Of a DNA stretch of 8,049 bases, positions 7,692 through 8,049 are shown piece after piece. The position numbers were made by a program, and so were the translations under genes. Within the stretch, counting starts at the first letter, position 1. Each line of letters starts with the position of its first letter. The notes under the pieces were generated by a model. The model was not told the DNA's origin. It ran no database searches and saw only the letters and a program-made list of their open reading frames with translations. The DNA is from Thermoanaerobaculia bacterium (lineage in GTDB: Bacteria > Acidobacteriota > Thermoanaerobaculia > Multivoradales > UBA5704): contig JAICSG010000153.1 of assembly GCA_025937035.1 (NCBI GenBank), forward strand, positions 1 to 8,049, given 5' to 3'.

Positions 7692-8049
7692 AGCCGGCCC
7701 AGCAGCAGCGCCCCGGCGGCGAGGGCCAGGGAGATCAGCGTCACCGGCAGCCCCGTGGCCAGGTGCTCGCGGAAGCCGAAGCGGATTCCCAGCCTCGCCG
7801 CCTGCTCGGCCACGATCAGGTTGGCGATGCTCCCCACCAGCACTGCGTTGCCCGCGAAGGTGCTGGCGAGCGCCATGGCGTAGCCGGTGGCCGGCTGGCG
7901 GCCCACGAAGGGGAGGAGGAGCATCACCGCCGGCACGTTCCCCACCAGGAGCGAGAGCAGCGAGACGGAGACCAGCAGCACCGCCGGATGGGAGGGGTCG
8001 GCACCGGCCGCGGCGAGCGCGTCGCGGGCCGCCTCGGTCCAGCCGGAGG
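7688..8049 (-). CDS. ArsB/NhaD-type (SLC13-like) anion or ion permease, C-terminal part
   Basis: Partial gene; it enters from the right edge and its start is outside the window. About 120 codons are visible, with no stop up to 8049. The segment SLLSLLVGNVPAVMLLLPFV matches the conserved SNxVSNVPAV region of ArsB/NhaD/SLC13-like permeases. ALASTFAGNAVLVGSIANLIVAEQA is the matching second-half signature (ASTxAGNxxLxGSxANLIV), and the last helix (about 25 residues, ending LLLGRL) closes the protein. The family moves arsenite, other anions or sodium ions across the inner membrane; the substrate cannot be decided from this end. The YbiR-like branch is the best guess. A GTG at 7981 (minus strand) is only an internal codon, because clear homology-like sequence continues upstream of it. 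The stop (7688-7690) overlaps that of the convergent CapA-like gene. Confidence 0.85.
   Translation of the reverse strand, partial: SGWTEAARDALAAAGADPSHPAVLLVSVSLLSLLVGNVPAVMLLLPFVGRQPATGYAMALASTFAGNAVLVGSIANLIVAEQAARLGIRFGFREHLATGLPVTLISLALAAGALLLGRL

Overview
The window is a GC-rich bacterial chromosomal segment (estimated by eye at about two thirds G+C, not counted). Gene packing is tight and codons strongly prefer G or C at the third position. The gene types (lipoprotein M48 protease with TPRs, secreted S9 peptidase, Tat-exported CapA-like protein, SPASM-type protein) suit an environmental Gram-negative lineage such as Acidobacteriota, a deltaproteobacterial relative or a Xanthomonas-like gammaproteobacterium. 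No marker gene settles the taxonomy, so this is inference. No tRNA, rRNA, CRISPR array, insertion sequence or phage gene was found.

Layout from left to right. (1) 34-1332: an M48 zinc metalloprotease lipoprotein with C-terminal TPR-like helices. (2) 1400-3467: a secreted S9 prolyl-oligopeptidase-type serine peptidase. Its frame is broken by one extra G in a run of eight G at 2940-2947, and all three catalytic residues lie beyond the break. The two genes are separated by a very G-rich spacer with quadruplex potential. (3) A likely terminator near 3511-3560, then an unusually A/T-rich and hairpin-rich leader of about 190 bases. (4) 3755-5158: a 467-residue protein that reads as a radical SAM/SPASM peptide-maturase relative that has lost the CX3CX2C cluster motif but keeps part of the SPASM cysteine set. 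It ends at a strong intrinsic terminator (5194-5240). (5) 5274-5873 and 5884-6270: a class I SAM-dependent methyltransferase and a small four-helix membrane protein of unknown function, 10 bases apart and probably co-transcribed. (6) 6318-7691: a Tat-exported CapA-family protein whose Shine-Dalgarno sequence is buried in a perfect 12-bp hairpin. (7) 7688-8049, minus strand: the C-terminal end of an ArsB/NhaD-type permease, convergent with the CapA-like gene and overlapping it by 4 bases at CTAG.

How the genes fit together. The first two both encode exported proteases and may share a role in envelope or extracellular protein turnover, but each has its own ribosome site and they need not be one unit. 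The SPASM-like gene is flanked by terminators on both sides, so it looks like an independent transcription unit. No precursor peptide gene was recognised beside it. The methyltransferase/membrane pair and the CapA-like gene run in the same direction with only a hairpin between them.

The best candidate for something not well described is the SPASM-like protein at 3755-5158 with its structured leader. It appears to be a radical SAM fold turned into a non-radical protein. Next are the hairpin that hides the CapA ribosome site and the G-run frameshift in the S9 peptidase.
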